A model generated the notes under the pieces. The model did not search any database, had not been told where the DNA came from, and was given only the letters and a program-made list of their open reading frames with translations. The translations under genes were made by a program, and so were the position numbers. 64,000 bases of DNA from Myotis daubentonii (taxonomy: Eukaryota; Chordata; Mammalia; Chiroptera; Vespertilionidae): positions 99,926,626-99,990,625 of the forward strand of contig NC_081840.1 of NCBI RefSeq assembly GCF_963259705.1. Direction: 5' to 3'. Of this stretch, positions 22,257 through 34,166 are shown piece after piece (position 1 is the first letter of the stretch; each line of letters opens with the position of its first letter).

Positions 22257-23850
22257 CTAGATATGTTCATCACTGTAACAAGAGTTATTATTAGCCATTG
22301 TCTTATCATAAAGGAATTTATAATAGAGCATGAGAAACAAGACACTGAACAATTGATTATGAAGTAAAAGATGATAAAATCTTGGATTAGGTGGTCAAAG
22401 GCTAGGGGATAAAGGGCAGATAGGGAGGAATTGTCCATAATTCTGTTCCTGAATATTAATACTTTCTTTATCCTTTAGAATTTTGTCTTAGCACACCCCT
22501 AGATATGATTTTATTTTTATCGAGTGAGTGCAATACTATTTGACATGGGAGTTATAGTTACTAGTATGATCATGGTTTGAGAGTCCCAGTCTAGACCATA
22601 TGAACTGTGTGACTGCAGCTTCTCTAAATGTTCCTACACATGAGATGGAAATAATAGCTATTAGTGCTCTAACAAAGCTCAAATAAAACCATGTGATAGT
22701 AGATTATACATTCTCTATTAAATTGGTGAGTGTGCATTAACATACATAGCCTTCCTTTTACTTCTTTTTTTATTTTAGAATCTAAACACAGGGGATACAT
22801 GATTCATCATTTTACTGTGGAAAACAGCTTTCATTCTTTGTCTGGAAATGGTAGCAATCATTCTTGAGTAGATCTAAATGATTGAATTGCAAGGTCAACT
22901 GTATTGGTGACTAACTCATTTTCCCTCACCTCCAGGACCTTCTTTTCCCAAGATCAAGCAATTTTCCTGTGTAATGAACTGTATCTGCTAGGAAGTGGCC
23001 TGGAAATTAAGAGGTCCAAAGCACCTTCTAAGTCCTCATTTTCTATTTGGTTTCATGATGTCTTTTGCTGCTATTTCACTGATCTAAGTTTTCTAAGGCT
23101 ATACAAAGGAGAAATGCAAAAATGAATAGAACTGCAAAACAATTTTATATATGGGGAGAAGGAACTTCAATCAATTGTGAATTGTTCAGGGGATAGTTTT
23201 CTAGCTAATGGGTTGTCAAATTTTTTGCACCACATGTTTCTTTCTGGTTGATAGCCTTTTGGTCAGTTCGAGGCTGACTAGCAATTGGAAGGGGAGCAGA
23301 TGCAATGAGGACATGCTTTAAAACCAATATCAACCAACATAAGTGGATTTTAGTGGTTCGATTTATGACCATAACATATGCAAAGTCTGGAGAAAGTGAG
23401 TTCAAGAGAGGATATATAAAAGGGATCCTTGCAGTTGACTGATTAAGAGCAAGCAAGAATTTAAACTCATAAAAATTCAAAATATTATTAGTCATTTACT
23501 AGTAAAATATCCAGTTACAAGCTTAATCAGAATCTAAATGAAACAAAATCTGTTCTTTTCCTAATAAGGGAATTTTAAATAAACAAACACACACTTATAT
23601 GTTTTTTGTTATACTAGGCACGAAATAACTTGAACAGGACTCAAGATCCAGAGGTGGAATGGTTATTGGTTTAATCCAATATGGAATTTATTATGTATTT
23701 ATATATGTTCTTCATTAGTCCATTTCATTGTTTGCCTATATACATATTCTAAAATTTAGAGCAATTCATATGTTTTCAATCAGTGTGAATAAGCTATTAA
23801 TTTTCAAAAATTTTTAATCATGGGGACACAAAATCTCACATATTTCTAGT
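22257..23850. other. Non-coding, nothing recognised
   Basis: About 1.6 kb without a gene or repeat that I can name. Open frames of 70-100 codons here lack motifs and start context and look random. Confidence 0.4.
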
Positions 23851-23857
23851 GCGTATA

Positions 23858-23979
23858 CAGGGTGGGGAAAAAGTACATCTACAATTGTTCATATGGAAAA
23901 TAACACAATAATAAATAATAATACAAGAATAGACTGTTTCTCATCCTCACAACTGTAAACCTACTTTTGCTCCAACCTG
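23858..23979 (+). mobile_element. mariner MITE, 122 bp
   Basis: Inverted ends CAGGGTGGGGAAAAAGTACA and (reverse complement of the right end) CAGGTTGGAGCAAAAGTAGG, with the pairing extending about 30 bp, flanked on each side by TA. A short AT-rich core separates them. The ends are those I associate with mammalian and bat mariners. Confidence 0.82.
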
Positions 23980-24052
23980 TATGAAAGGTAATCTGGAGGA
24001 CAGATTAGAATCTGAATGGGGAGTATGTTAGCTTTTATGCATTAGGCTAGGG

Positions 24053-24277
24053 CAGTGATGGCGAACCTATGACACGCGTGTCAGAGGTGACACGCAAACT
24101 CATTTTTTGGTTGATTTTTCTTTGTTAATTGGCATTTAAATATATAAAATATATAAAATATAAATCTTTGTTTTACTATGGTTGCAAATATCAAAAAATT
24201 TCTATATGTGGCACCAGAATTAAGTTAGGGTTTTTCAAAATGCTGACACGCCAAGCTCAAAAGGTTCGCCATCCCTG
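24053..24277 (+). mobile_element. Non-autonomous hAT, 225 bp, second family
   Basis: Ends CAGTGATGGCGAACCTATG and GGTTCGCCATCCCTG with a perfect 8-bp duplication GGCTAGGG (24045-24052 and 24278-24285). The ends differ from the CAGTGGTCGGCAAAC family elsewhere in the window. Confidence 0.94.
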
Positions 24278-24285
24278 GGCTAGGG

Positions 24286-24805
24286 TAAACATAATAGTGG
24301 GGGGGGGGGGGGAAACACAGCAAGTATCAAAAAACATATTGAATACTCTTTTTTATATTCTTTCATTTATCATAATTTTGAGGGCCAGCCATGTACTAAG
24401 GTAGTTTCTGCTGAAGTCTTAACAACAGTATCATACTACTTGTCAATATAATCTGGAAAGGCTGTTCTTCATCTGTGCTCTATTTGGATAGCCACATCTT
24501 TTATCTGTATTGCTTTTCCTTGCCGAGTTATTCCTTTAGAAATGATCATTCAAGAGAAAAAAGTTATCTTAATGTTGGACGCTCACTTTTTCTTTTTCAT
24601 CAAAGAACACTGACATCTTGCATAATGTGGATACTCCTGAGTTAAAAAAAAATTCATGGCTTACAACTGCTTTCAAAATAAGGTCCAAATTCTAAGCATC
24701 TTTATATGATTAGGTGCCTTCGTCCCTACCTCTGCAGCCTCATCTAGATTTTAGATCAATTAGGGCAGGGACCTTCATTCCACAAATAGTTATTGAATAA
24801 AATAA
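24286..24805. other. Non-coding, largely unassigned
   Basis: A G-run at 24298-24312 follows the hAT. 24660-24805 resembles the same old repeat text as 48.0-48.3 kb (AAGGTCCAAATTCTAAGCATC). Confidence 0.4.
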
Positions 24806-26081
24806 TGTACACTAATAAAAGAGAAACATGGTAATTGGCATACGACCGCTACCCTTTTCATTGGCTAATCAGTGAGATATGCAAATTAACTGTCAGCCAA
24901 GATGGCGGCCGGCAGCCAGGCAGCTTGAAACTAACATGAGGCTTGCTTGCTTCAGTGATGGAGGACTCCAACGTTCCCGCCTGCGGCTGCGGGCCTCTGA
25001 GCCTGCAGTTTAATTAACTATGTAACAAATACCACCGGACTTCAGCCAGCAGATTCGCAACATTGTAAGCAAAGGCCAGAAACCTACTTTCAGCCGCAGA
25101 GGCTAAGAGCTGGAGCCAAGTCTCAAAGCTAAAGCTGGCCCAGAATAAAAAAAAAAAAAGAAAGAAAGAAAAAAAGGAGCGGTTGGGAGCTTCAGTCACC
25201 CTCAGCCTGAAAACAGCTCTCAGCCCCTCACCCAGACTGGCCAGGCACCCCAGTGGGGACCCCCACCCTGAAGGGTGTGTGACCAGCTGCAAACAGCCAT
25301 CATGCCCTCACCCAGACTGGCCAGGCACCCCAGTGGGGACCCCCACCCTGATCCAGGACACCCTTCAGGGCGAACCAGCCAGCCCCCACCTGTGCACCAG
25401 GCCTCTACCCTATATAGTAAAAGGGTAATATGCCTCCTAGCACTGGGATCAACGGAGCCATGAGGCCTCCTGGCACCGGGATCAGTGTGACCGGGGGCAG
25501 CGCCCAAAGCCCCTGATTGCCCTGTGGCTGTGTGTGACAGGGGGCGGGGCCACAACCTCCCTATCCACCCTGCTCTGTTCGTGACAGGGGAAGGCGCCCC
25601 AACCCCCTGATCAGCCCTGCTCTGTCCCTGATATGGGGGAGCTCCCCAACACCCTGATCGGCCCTGCTCTGTGTGTGACGGGAGCAGAGCCCCAACCCCC
25701 TGATGGGCCCTGCTCTGTGAGTGACAGGGGGTCGCGCCGCAACCTCCCCATTGACCCTGCCTTGAGTGTGACAGGGGATGGTGCCCCAACCCCCCAATCG
25801 GCCCTACCCTGATTGTGACTGAGGGTGGCATCACAACCTCCCAATCTCCCTGCTCTGTGCATGACAGGGGCGGCGCCCCAACTCCCCAATCGGCCCTGCT
25901 CTGAGCCCGACCAGGGGCTGCACCTAGGGATTGGGCCTGCCCTCTGCCACCCAGGAGCAGGCTTAAGCCAGCAGGTCGTTATCTCCCGAGGGGTCCCAGA
26001 CTGCGAGAAGGCACAGGCCGGGCTGAGGGACCGCCCCCCGTCCCCCCCGAGTGCACAAATTTTTGTGCACCGGTCCTCTAG
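24806..26081 (+). mobile_element. Composite Helitron A+B, 1.28 kb
   Basis: Unit A starts TGTACACTAATAAAAGAG (second base C to G), has an internal A-rich stretch (25146-25174) and ends GCACCAGGCCTCTA without a hairpin at about 25406. Unit B starts CCCTATATAGTAAAAGGG, carries the roughly 47-bp minisatellite, and ends with hairpin GTGCACAAATTTTTGTGCAC and CTAG at 26078-26081. It is the inverted partner of 19466-20928. Confidence 0.9.
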
Positions 26082-26269
26082 TTACTATATAATAGACTCT
26101 GACAACTTTCTAAGTACAAGATTCCGCACATACACACATCAGAACATGAGTATATACTTGATCAATGAATGGCATTTACATCACATTTAAATTTAGTGTT
26201 GTAATTAATGGAAGTATAATTCTTGGTTGATAATAAATATGGTAAAAAACACATTTTATTTATATATGT

Positions 26270-26770
26270 GTATTACTCAGGGTCCTGGCAGGAGACAGAT
26301 GACACACTCAAAGGGTAAACTGAAAAGACTCTGATGAAGAGACTGGTACGTAGGCATTAAGGGAACCAATAAGGTATAAAGTACCCAAGGACTCACAACC
26401 GGAGGAAACTACTATCATTCCTAAGCCTGAAGGGATGAATGGAAAAAGCCATTTCTAAAACTTTCTAAGAACTGCAGCCAGGGGACAGGGTTGCCTTACT
26501 GGAGCCATGGCCTTAGATAGAGGAATAAAGTTACTGTCAAAATATAGACAAGCAGGAGGGAGTATGAGGAAAGGTGAAATAAATATTCTGACTTCTCTAT
26601 GTTCTTCCTCTGATCATTTGGCAATGTCTCCAAAGTGGCTGAAATCAAATGGAAACAAGAGGGTAAAGTAACCTAAGTGATGTGGTTCACAGAAATCAAC
26701 CTCCCAGAGCATGGAAAGACAGAGAATGGACTTTGAAGGACAGAGAATAACCAGCATAGTATGAAAAAGC
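26270..26770 (+). repeat. Old interspersed repeat, family not assigned
   Basis: The text from GGCAGGAGACAGATGACACA through CTAAGCCTGAAGGGATGAAT to GAGAATAACCAGCATAGTA matches an old mammalian repeat that I recall but cannot name. Non-coding. Confidence 0.4.
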
Positions 26771-26974
26771 AAAGCTTTTTAAAATTAGAAGAATTCAAAA
26801 ACCCAAACAAAAAGAGAAAAGGAATTGATCCAAACAGAGCTGTGTCAAACCTGGGACAAAGAAAGATGGAGGAAAATAGTGATTAAACAGTAAAACACTA
26901 GAGTGGCACAGTGTGTGATCTATTTATTTAAGTAGAATAAAGAGAGTGAGCAAATAAATAAAAAATAAATTTTA

Positions 26975-27890
26975 AAAAAACCAACATTTACAGGAAACTC
27001 ATACAACTTAACAAAAGGAAGATAAACAACCCAGTAAAAAAAATGGGCAACGGACCTAAACAGATACTTTTCGACAGAAGACAGAAAGAAGGCCAAGAGA
27101 CATATGAAAACATGCTCAAAGTCGCTAATCATCCAAGAGATGCAAATCAAAATGCAGTACCATCTCACACCTGTCAGAATGGCTATCATCAACAAATCAA
27201 CAAATGACAAGTGCTGTCAAGGAGGCACAGAAAAAGGAACCCTCGTGCACTGCTGGTGGGAATGCAGAATGGTGCAGCCACTGTGGAGAACAGTATGGAG
27301 TTTCCTCAAAAAATTAAAAATGGAACTCCCATCTGACCCAGTGATCCCACTTCTAGGAATATATCCCAAGAAAACAGAAACACCAATCAGAAAGGATATA
27401 TGCACCCTATGTTCACAGCAGCACAATTCACCATAGCTAAGATTTGGAAAGAGCCTAAGTGCCCATCAGCAGATGAGTGGATTAAAAAACGGTGGTACCT
27501 CTACACAATGGAATACTAAGCTGTGGTAAAAAAAGAAGGAATTCTTACCATTTGCAATAACATGAATGGAACTGGAGAGCATTATGCTAAGTGAAATAAG
27601 CCAGTCAGAGAAAGATAAATATCACATGATCTCACTCATTTGTGGAATATAATGAACAATATAAACTGATGAACAAAAACAGATCCAAAGACAGAGAAGC
27701 ATCGATCAGACCATCAAACCTCAGAGGGAAGGTAGGGGAGGGTGGGGTTAAGGGGGAGAGATCAACCAAAGGACTTGTATGCATGCATATAAGCCTAGCC
27801 AATGGACACAGACAACAGGGGGATGAGGGCATGAGATGGGGGGTAAGGACACATATATAATACCTTAATCAATAAAGAAATTAAAAGCCA
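26975..27890 (+). mobile_element. Bat L1 3' end
   Basis: ORF2 C-terminus (CATACAACTTAACAAAAGG, TCTCACACCTGTCAGAATGG, a frame reading [24 protein letters not shown]) followed by a 3' UTR (ACTGATGAACAAAAACAG, CAGACAACAGGGGGATGAGG) and the terminus ATACCTTAATCAATAAAG. 5'-truncated and frame-broken, but less diverged than other L1s here. Confidence 0.88.
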
Positions 27891-27940
27891 AATAAAATAG
27901 AGGCATGAAAGAATTAGAAGGGTCTGACACAGGGTATGTC

Positions 27941-29486
27941 ATTTTTTGTTGTTGTTAAAGCAGAAATTAGAATCCATTTATACAGTGTTTTATAGACCAA
28001 AAAAATGTACAGAGTCCTCAACATTCAGGCAATGAACTCTATACTCAGAAATGTTTTGTGAGAAGACCAAATTCTTTGCACCCCCTCCAAAACGATACTT
28101 TTGTTTATACTCCTGAAAAATGATGCATTTATTACACCAGGTCTCAAGAACAATCTTTTGAGATCCCCAAACCTCTGCAGAGTGAAGAAAACCTCCAGAG
28201 GCAAAGCCTTCTCACAAAGGTGTAGTGCAAGGATTACATAAATGGCGGCCATTTCAGAGGAGTTCATGCACATCTGACAGGCCATGAGAAGAGCTTGAGG
28301 GCCCAGCTGGGCAGCATGTAGCTGTGGAGCATGGCCTCCAGGGCCTCCTCCTTTTCTGAGGCAGCTGTCACTCCCAGAGGTTCAGACTCTGGAAGGGTGC
28401 CAGTCACTTCACTAGGTCAGTGGTCGGCAAACGGCGGCTCGCGAGCCACATGTGGCTCTTTGGCCCCTTGAGTGTGGCTCTTCCACAAAATACCACGTGC
28501 GGGCGCGCACATACGGTGTGATTGGAACTTCGTGGCCCATGCGCAGAAGTCGGTTTTCGGCTTGGGCGAGTCTATTTTGAAGAAGTGGCGTTAGAAGAAG
28601 TGGGGGGTGTCGGCTGGTGGGGCCACAGGAGATGAGGTGCAGGTGGGCTGACCTTGGGATACACAGCGCAGGGGAGGCGCGCGCGATTCATGCACCAGTT
28701 GAGGATGGGAGAGTTGGAAGGGGTCGACCTCCGTGAATGTACCTCAATCAGATTGAGGACGTTTTTAGCAAAGGCCAGCTTAGGAGTACCCTAATTAAGT
28801 TAATAACAATGTACCTATCTGTATAGTTTAAAAAATTTGGCTCTCAAAAGAAATTTCAATCGTTGTACTGTTGATATTTGGCTCTGTTGACTAATGAGTT
28901 TGCCGACCACTGCACTAGGTGCTTTGCCCAAAGACCCCTGCTATAATTACAAACAACTTTTGTCAATTTCGATTTCTGCTGCTGCTTCCATTTTTTCCAG
29001 GTCATCCATGCATTCAAAGGTGTCCTCTAACATCTCTTCTATGATCCCAGCCTTCATCATTTTCTGACTGCTCCCATATGGTGGCCTGAATTTCTGGGAT
29101 CTTCACGACTCTGCATGACCTCATCACTTCTGTGCTCGTCTGCAGGGAACCAGTCACTCGCATGAGTTCATGTGAGCTTTGGATGCACAGAGCTTGCTTA
29201 CAGCCTTTGTTGACCTAATCAACTCCTTGGCCAGGACCACACAGAGGTTCTTCTGACCCTTCTTGGCAGTATCTTTCACAGGTCATTTCATTTTTTTTTC
29301 TTTTTCTCTTTGAATATCTCTTATTTCCCTATGAACTCTCATTTCCTTTCTTATCTTCAATGACCACTCATCACCAGCTGTTTGGGTTTTTCCAAACAGC
29401 CCCATGGCTTACTGAATTTGTCTTGCACCCTTTGGCAGGTCATGGGCAGCTGGGCATCCATCTGGTCGGGGCCAATGAAAGAAAAG
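27941..29486 (-). pseudogene. CHMP3: CHMP3 (VPS24) processed pseudogene
   Basis: An intronless, damaged copy of the mRNA for CHMP3, an ESCRT-III subunit that polymerises on endosomal membranes. Reading the minus strand from ATG at 29405 gives MGLFGKT, then EWSLKIRKEMRV and RDIQRE, all typical of the CHMP3 N-terminus. Later segments read KAHMNS, IPEIQAT and IIEEMLEDTFE. Reading frame shifts, stops and deletions are frequent. The 3' UTR follows, ending in an A-rich tail (AACAACAACAAAAAA on the minus strand, 27942-27956). An 11-bp duplication CAGGGTATGTC flanks it exactly at 27930-27940 and 29487-29497, proving L1-mediated retroposition. A hAT element splits it. It is not expected to make protein. 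Confidence 0.92.
28418..28912 (-). mobile_element. Non-autonomous hAT, 495 bp, inside the CHMP3 copy
   Basis: Ends CAGTGGTCGGCAAACGG and TTGCCGACCACTG; perfect 8-bp duplication CACTAGGT at 28410-28417 and 28913-28920. It is a reverse-oriented, internally deleted relative of 12699-13370, sharing the CAACAGTACAACGATTGAAA segment. Confidence 0.94.
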
Positions 29487-29568
29487 CAGGGTATGTCTTA
29501 TTACCAACTTTTTATGTGAATTTAAACTGAATAATATATACATATTTTGTTAATTCTCACCCAAGGAT

Positions 29569-29776
29569 ATTTTTTCCATTGGTTTTTAGAAAGAGTGGAA
29601 GGGCTGAGGAGGGGATAAAGGGGAGGGGGAGAGAGAGATAAACATCAATGTGAAAGAGACACATCAATTGGATCAAACCTGCAACCCAGGTACGTGCTCT
29701 TGATCGGGAATCGAACCCGCGACTCTTCGGTGCAAGGATGGACATTTTAACCACTGGGCAACACTAGCCAGGGCCA
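29569..29776 (-). mobile_element. Ves SINE
   Basis: Minus-strand copy: A-rich tail at the left, B-box region GGGAATCGAACCCGCGAC at about 29705 and head AGCCAGGG at the right. A clear duplication was not found. Confidence 0.85.
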
Positions 29777-31710
29777 CTCAACATATTTTAAATACATATA
29801 CTCCAAGGATTGAATAGTGGCAGTGATTGTAACTGCAGATCTGTGGACTATAGAAGGTCAGGGCTGTAGGTCAAACTGTAGGTCAGCAGACATACCCTGT
29901 AAGAGAACCAGTCAGCTGCTAAAAGAAGTTAAAATGCCATAAAAAATAAATAAACCGAGACAAAAGGGGGGAAACAGTAGAAACCATACATCAGACTTCT
30001 GATATGATAACTAAAAATACATTCAAATTCAAAATATGCATGTTGCTCTTTCTCTAGTACAAATTACCTACCTATAGCTGTTTAATAGAGAAAAAATGTT
30101 CTTCATGTTCATAGAGGATATCAATATTAGCAACTATAATATATCGTCTGTGGAAGTGGCCTTTTAAAGTAATCTTTTATTGTGATTTTATGGAAAAGAT
30201 TCACTTTACTTTTTGGATGTTCATTAACATCCTTCAAACCTCTATGTATATACTTACATTTCTCTATATTAGACATGTTCCTGAAATATTGTACCCAAAA
30301 TAAGAAGCTCCATTTCACTCACATATTAAAAACAGAAGCCTTATTCCACAGAGAGGGAAATACCATTTTGTGGTACAATAAATAATAAAATCACATGAAG
30401 GTCTAGGGAAAACGTTTGTCCCTATTATTCCTTCCTGGGAGGCTTTATTCACAGGTCCTAAAGAAAACTGTCGATTCTGCATCACCCTGTAGTCATGTTT
30501 CCATCCTGACTCAGTCATTGTAGAATTTGGTGGAACTTCAGGTAGTAAAATGAGCATTGCTCTGTATGTGAAGCACATACCAGAGTCACTATTGAGCCAA
30601 GGACCGAGGAGCAACTTTAGGGGATTCTAAATTCTGTACTCTGATGGTTTCAAATTTATTCTTTTTCCTTCAACTGTTTAACATTAAAATCATATAAACA
30701 CATTTAATTAAATTAACACAATTAATATTTTATCCTTCCATGAAAATAATCATTTTTTTATTCTGATGGAGACTGTAGAAATATGTTATACTTCTCAAAT
30801 GTGTTCAGGAACTTAGGTACATGGAAATCATAGGCTTCATGTGGAAAATCATGAGATGCTTATATTTTAAGTTTAAAGTAATTTTATGTCAAATTTTGCA
30901 CTCACTTATACATGAATATAATATGGAAAGCAAACAGTAGGTGCAAAGTATTCATGAAAAAAGTATAGAAAAGAACTCAATATTGAAAATATCCTGTCCA
31001 TTTACATTTTTTTCCTGTACATTTAAAATTTTTCAGAATTCCTCTTTCAGTATATATTCCCACTGCTCACTAGAAGCAGTGTTAACATTTTTTGTCCTAA
31101 AAATAGCATATATTGAATATATATTGTATGATGAACTAAAATTATTAAAAACCAACAATACAGAATACATGTTAAAATCTTACTATCCCCATATTTGATT
31201 TAAATAAACCTGAATTTTAGTAAATGTATTCCTTTTCTAAATTTATTCTAAAGACTTTTTCCAATTCTTTAATTATAATTGAGGCAAGAACCATCACATA
31301 TGCATCAGGTTTAAACCAGCAATTTATTCTGATATTTACTTTTGTTTGTTTCCTTTCCAGTCTAGATTTGAATAATTTTGGGAACATTTACACTAAAGAA
31401 AATATAGTAATCAAATGTTCAATTTATAATATACATAATTATTGCAGGATTTTACAAAATTGAAATTTTGTATTAGAAGAATTGGGATACCAATATTTCC
31501 TGTGCATATTTAAAAATATGAGAAGAGTTAATCATTTGGGGAAAATGATTATGGGGAAACTAAAATTAAGAGCATTGTCTCAAAATAAAACAGGATATAA
31601 ATGACAGTAAATGACTTTTACATCCGTTTTTTCAACTGCTCCTAAGAACTAATGTGAAGGTAGATAAACAATCCTTACTTTAGCTAAGAACAGATTCAGA
31701 AACGGTTAAC
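29777..31710. other. Non-coding, nothing recognised
   Basis: About 1.9 kb of AT-rich sequence with no gene, RNA or repeat that I can name. Open frames are short and unremarkable. Confidence 0.4.
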
Positions 31711-31714
31711 AATA

Positions 31715-31800
31715 TTAATTTATTTAGGAAATACTGAGTACCTACTACTTGACTAGGCACTCTGCTAGGTGCTGAGGGCATAGACATGAACAAGCAGGAA
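31715..31800 (-). repeat. L2 fragment
   Basis: TGAGTACCTACTACTTGACTAGGC and GTGCTGAGGGCATAGACATG are antisense to the L2 3' end. Followed by a poly-A at 31798-31812. Confidence 0.55.
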
Positions 31801-32217
31801 AAAAAAAAAAAAGTATCTTTCCGCATGGAATTAAATACATCTGGCCCAAGCTAGCTAAATCAGTAAGCACTAAAGGGAGAAAATGATTTCTATTAATTTG
31901 TCCCTTCACTTTGTCTCTGATTTCAAGGTGAGGATGAACAATGAAGGAAACTTAGGAGGGAGGTACAGGACAGACATTTCATAAAGAGCAAATAGTATGT
32001 GTGATATTTCCTGAATTTAAGAATAATTAAGATGTGTGTCAAAGTTAGAGAGCATTTTTTTTTTTCCTTTTGGATTGGAAAGTAGGAATTAGGGTAGGAA
32101 ACTTACCACTTGAATCAAGCAAAGCATGGACTCAGTTCTGGTTCTGACACACACAAGTTCAGTTAACAATGTGTTGAGGAAAGCAAGAACTGCCTGAACT
32201 TAAAATGATCATCAAGA

Positions 32218-32424
32218 GCCCTAACTGGTTTGGCTCAGTGGATGGAGCTTCGGCCTGAAGACTGAAGGGTCCCAGGTTCCATTCCGGTCAAGGGCATGTA
32301 CCCTGGTTTCCAGCACATCCCCAGTAGGGGATGTGCAGGAGGCAGCTGATCGATGTTTCTCTTTCATCGATGTTTCTAACTCTCTATTCCTCTCTGTAAA
32401 AAGTAAATTAAAATATATTTTTAA
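32218..32424 (+). mobile_element. Ves SINE with 16-bp duplication
   Basis: Head CCCTAACTGGTTTGGCTCAG, B box GGTTCCATTCC, A-rich tail. A perfect duplication AAAATGATCATCAAGA lies at 32202-32217 and 32425-32440, so this is a fairly recent copy. It is the last young element before the ZEB1 promoter. Confidence 0.95.
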
Positions 32425-32440
32425 AAAATGATCATCAAGA

Positions 32441-33229
32441 ATAATTCTAGTTTTGGCATTGAAGGTGAGAGTTAATACATAGACATACTGGATAGCAAAG
32501 CATATTTATAATCCCATTGCACAAACCAATAAATAATGTATTCACTTCTCAAAATGCCAAAGTAAACGTGAGAAAATTTTCACCTATATTCAGGATTAGA
32601 CTTTCTAATTTTAAATTATGGACTTCAGCTGTAAATTTATTTCAGTTGAAAGGTTTGAAGAGATTATTAATGAATCTTCTAAAATTCTGGAGGGTGTTTA
32701 AAATATTATTTTAACATAATAAAGAATCCTGCCATAGGTATGACAAAAATTGCAGGCATAAATTTGTTGAGCACCTACTGTGTGACAGCACTCTGCTGGG
32801 CAACTATGTTATTTCTAATCATCTATATGTCACCTTTTGGTTTTCTCGATTTCTCTACCAATAATTCTTATATTGTTAACTTACAACTATATTATTTGAA
32901 ATGCAGCTCAGCTCATTTATTCCATATGGTCCCCAAAACATTTCCCCATTGGAGAGGAGGGAAAAGCCAACTACTACTGACTGCTTAAGAGGACTTCCCT
33001 TGGTATTTGTGGTGTTATCTATATGGCCTTTCAGAAAACCCTCAAACTCATACTAAGTCAGGGACTTGAGATAAAATCAGCAATCTGTCTCAAAGACCAC
33101 ATTTTTCAGTCGTGCTTCTTGCATTAAGGACCTATACAGCAATAACTGCCCATTTAGGTGGTAAATCGTGGCCTGTTTTCACCTAAACTCTGAATCTTGA
33201 TGCCCATGAACCCCCAGCTCCTGAGACTA
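32441..33229. other. ZEB1 upstream flank, nothing recognised
   Basis: No gene visible. A short L2/MIR-like piece (GTTGAGCACCTACTGTGTGA) is at 32767. A divergent antisense transcript (ZEB1-AS1) is known in human in this relative position; no exon of it can be called from the sequence. Confidence 0.4.
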
Positions 33230-34056
33230 AGGGGAAAGCAGGGAGGAGCTCAGAAAGCAGGTCAGGCGGGCGGGGCAGGCCCGGGCGCAGCAGGTGAGCC
33301 TGCCACTGAGGAGGAAGTGAGACAGGGACGGCGTGGGCATTGCTCACGCGCTTCACCGCCAAAGTGGCTTTCAAGCGGAACTTCGAGTCTCTTTCGATCC
33401 AGCTGAACTCCCATCTAATTGAAGTCACTTCCCATCCCGTTCGCTGGGGGGAAAACCATGCGCCCGTGTGGGAAGAGAGTCAGCACAGTGGGGTCAGGTA
33501 GCCTCTCTGGTGACGTCGAGTGTCCTCGTCGTCAGAGGCCAAGCTTCCCAAATTAGTTCCTCGCGGGTTCCTCCAACCTGTTTCCCCTAATCCGGGAACT
33601 CACGGGGTGCCCCGAGCAGGACCAGCTCCGGAGCCCCAGGGGCGCAAAGCGTCGGAACGCTGCGTGGGAGCAGGGCCCAACCTTGAGGGAGAGGGAGGAC
33701 AGGTTGCTCAAGTTAATCTGAGGGCACAGGGTCCCGAGAATTAGCCAGATCCATATAAGTGCCCCAGGTCGCGCGGCGGGTGTGGCCAGTCCGACGAAGA
33801 AAGCCGGGAGCCTCCTACTTGACCTTTCTCACGCCGACAGCCTGCGCTCTCTGACCCCAATCCCACAGTTTCCTAGTGTCCCCCTCCCCGACCCCGTGAC
33901 AACTGAGGGAAAACTTTCCCTCGCCCCTCAATTCAAACTCGGCTGTTTCCACGGTGGCCGCAAACCGTCCTCTCCCTAGCAACAAGGTTCCGGCCGTAGA
34001 GCGAGCGGCGCTAGGTGTAAGGAAGGTGATGTCGTAAAGCCCTGAGTGTCGTAAAC

Positions 34057-34062
34057 CAGGTG
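34057..34062 (+). promoter_or_regulatory. E-box CAGGTG upstream of the ZEB1 start
   Basis: This is the E-box form that ZEB, SNAIL and other factors bind. It lies 105 bp before the ATG. Use as a self-repression site is an inference. Confidence 0.5.
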
Positions 34063-34135
34063 CGGTGGGGAGGGGTGGAGGCCGAGGGGGAGGGGGAGGG
34101 GGGAAGGGGGAAGGGGGAGGGAGGGGGAGGAGGTG
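34062..34135 (+). promoter_or_regulatory. G-rich polypurine tract
   Basis: About ten runs of four or more G in roughly 75 bases, directly upstream of the ZEB1 coding start. It can carry Sp/KLF sites and could form G-quadruplexes, on the sense strand and probably in or next to the 5' UTR. Confidence 0.65.
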
Positions 34136-34166
34136 ACTCGAGCATTTAGACTCAAGCGAGAGGATC

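Noticed and set aside
28025..29405. A functional ESCRT-III gene
   Set aside because: The frame is broken many times, there is a tail and target duplication, and a hAT interrupts it.
33230..34160. Exons of a divergent antisense lncRNA (ZEB1-AS1)
   Set aside because: Expected by position from human, but no exon borders or convincing minus-strand donor could be chosen from the sequence, so no feature is reported.
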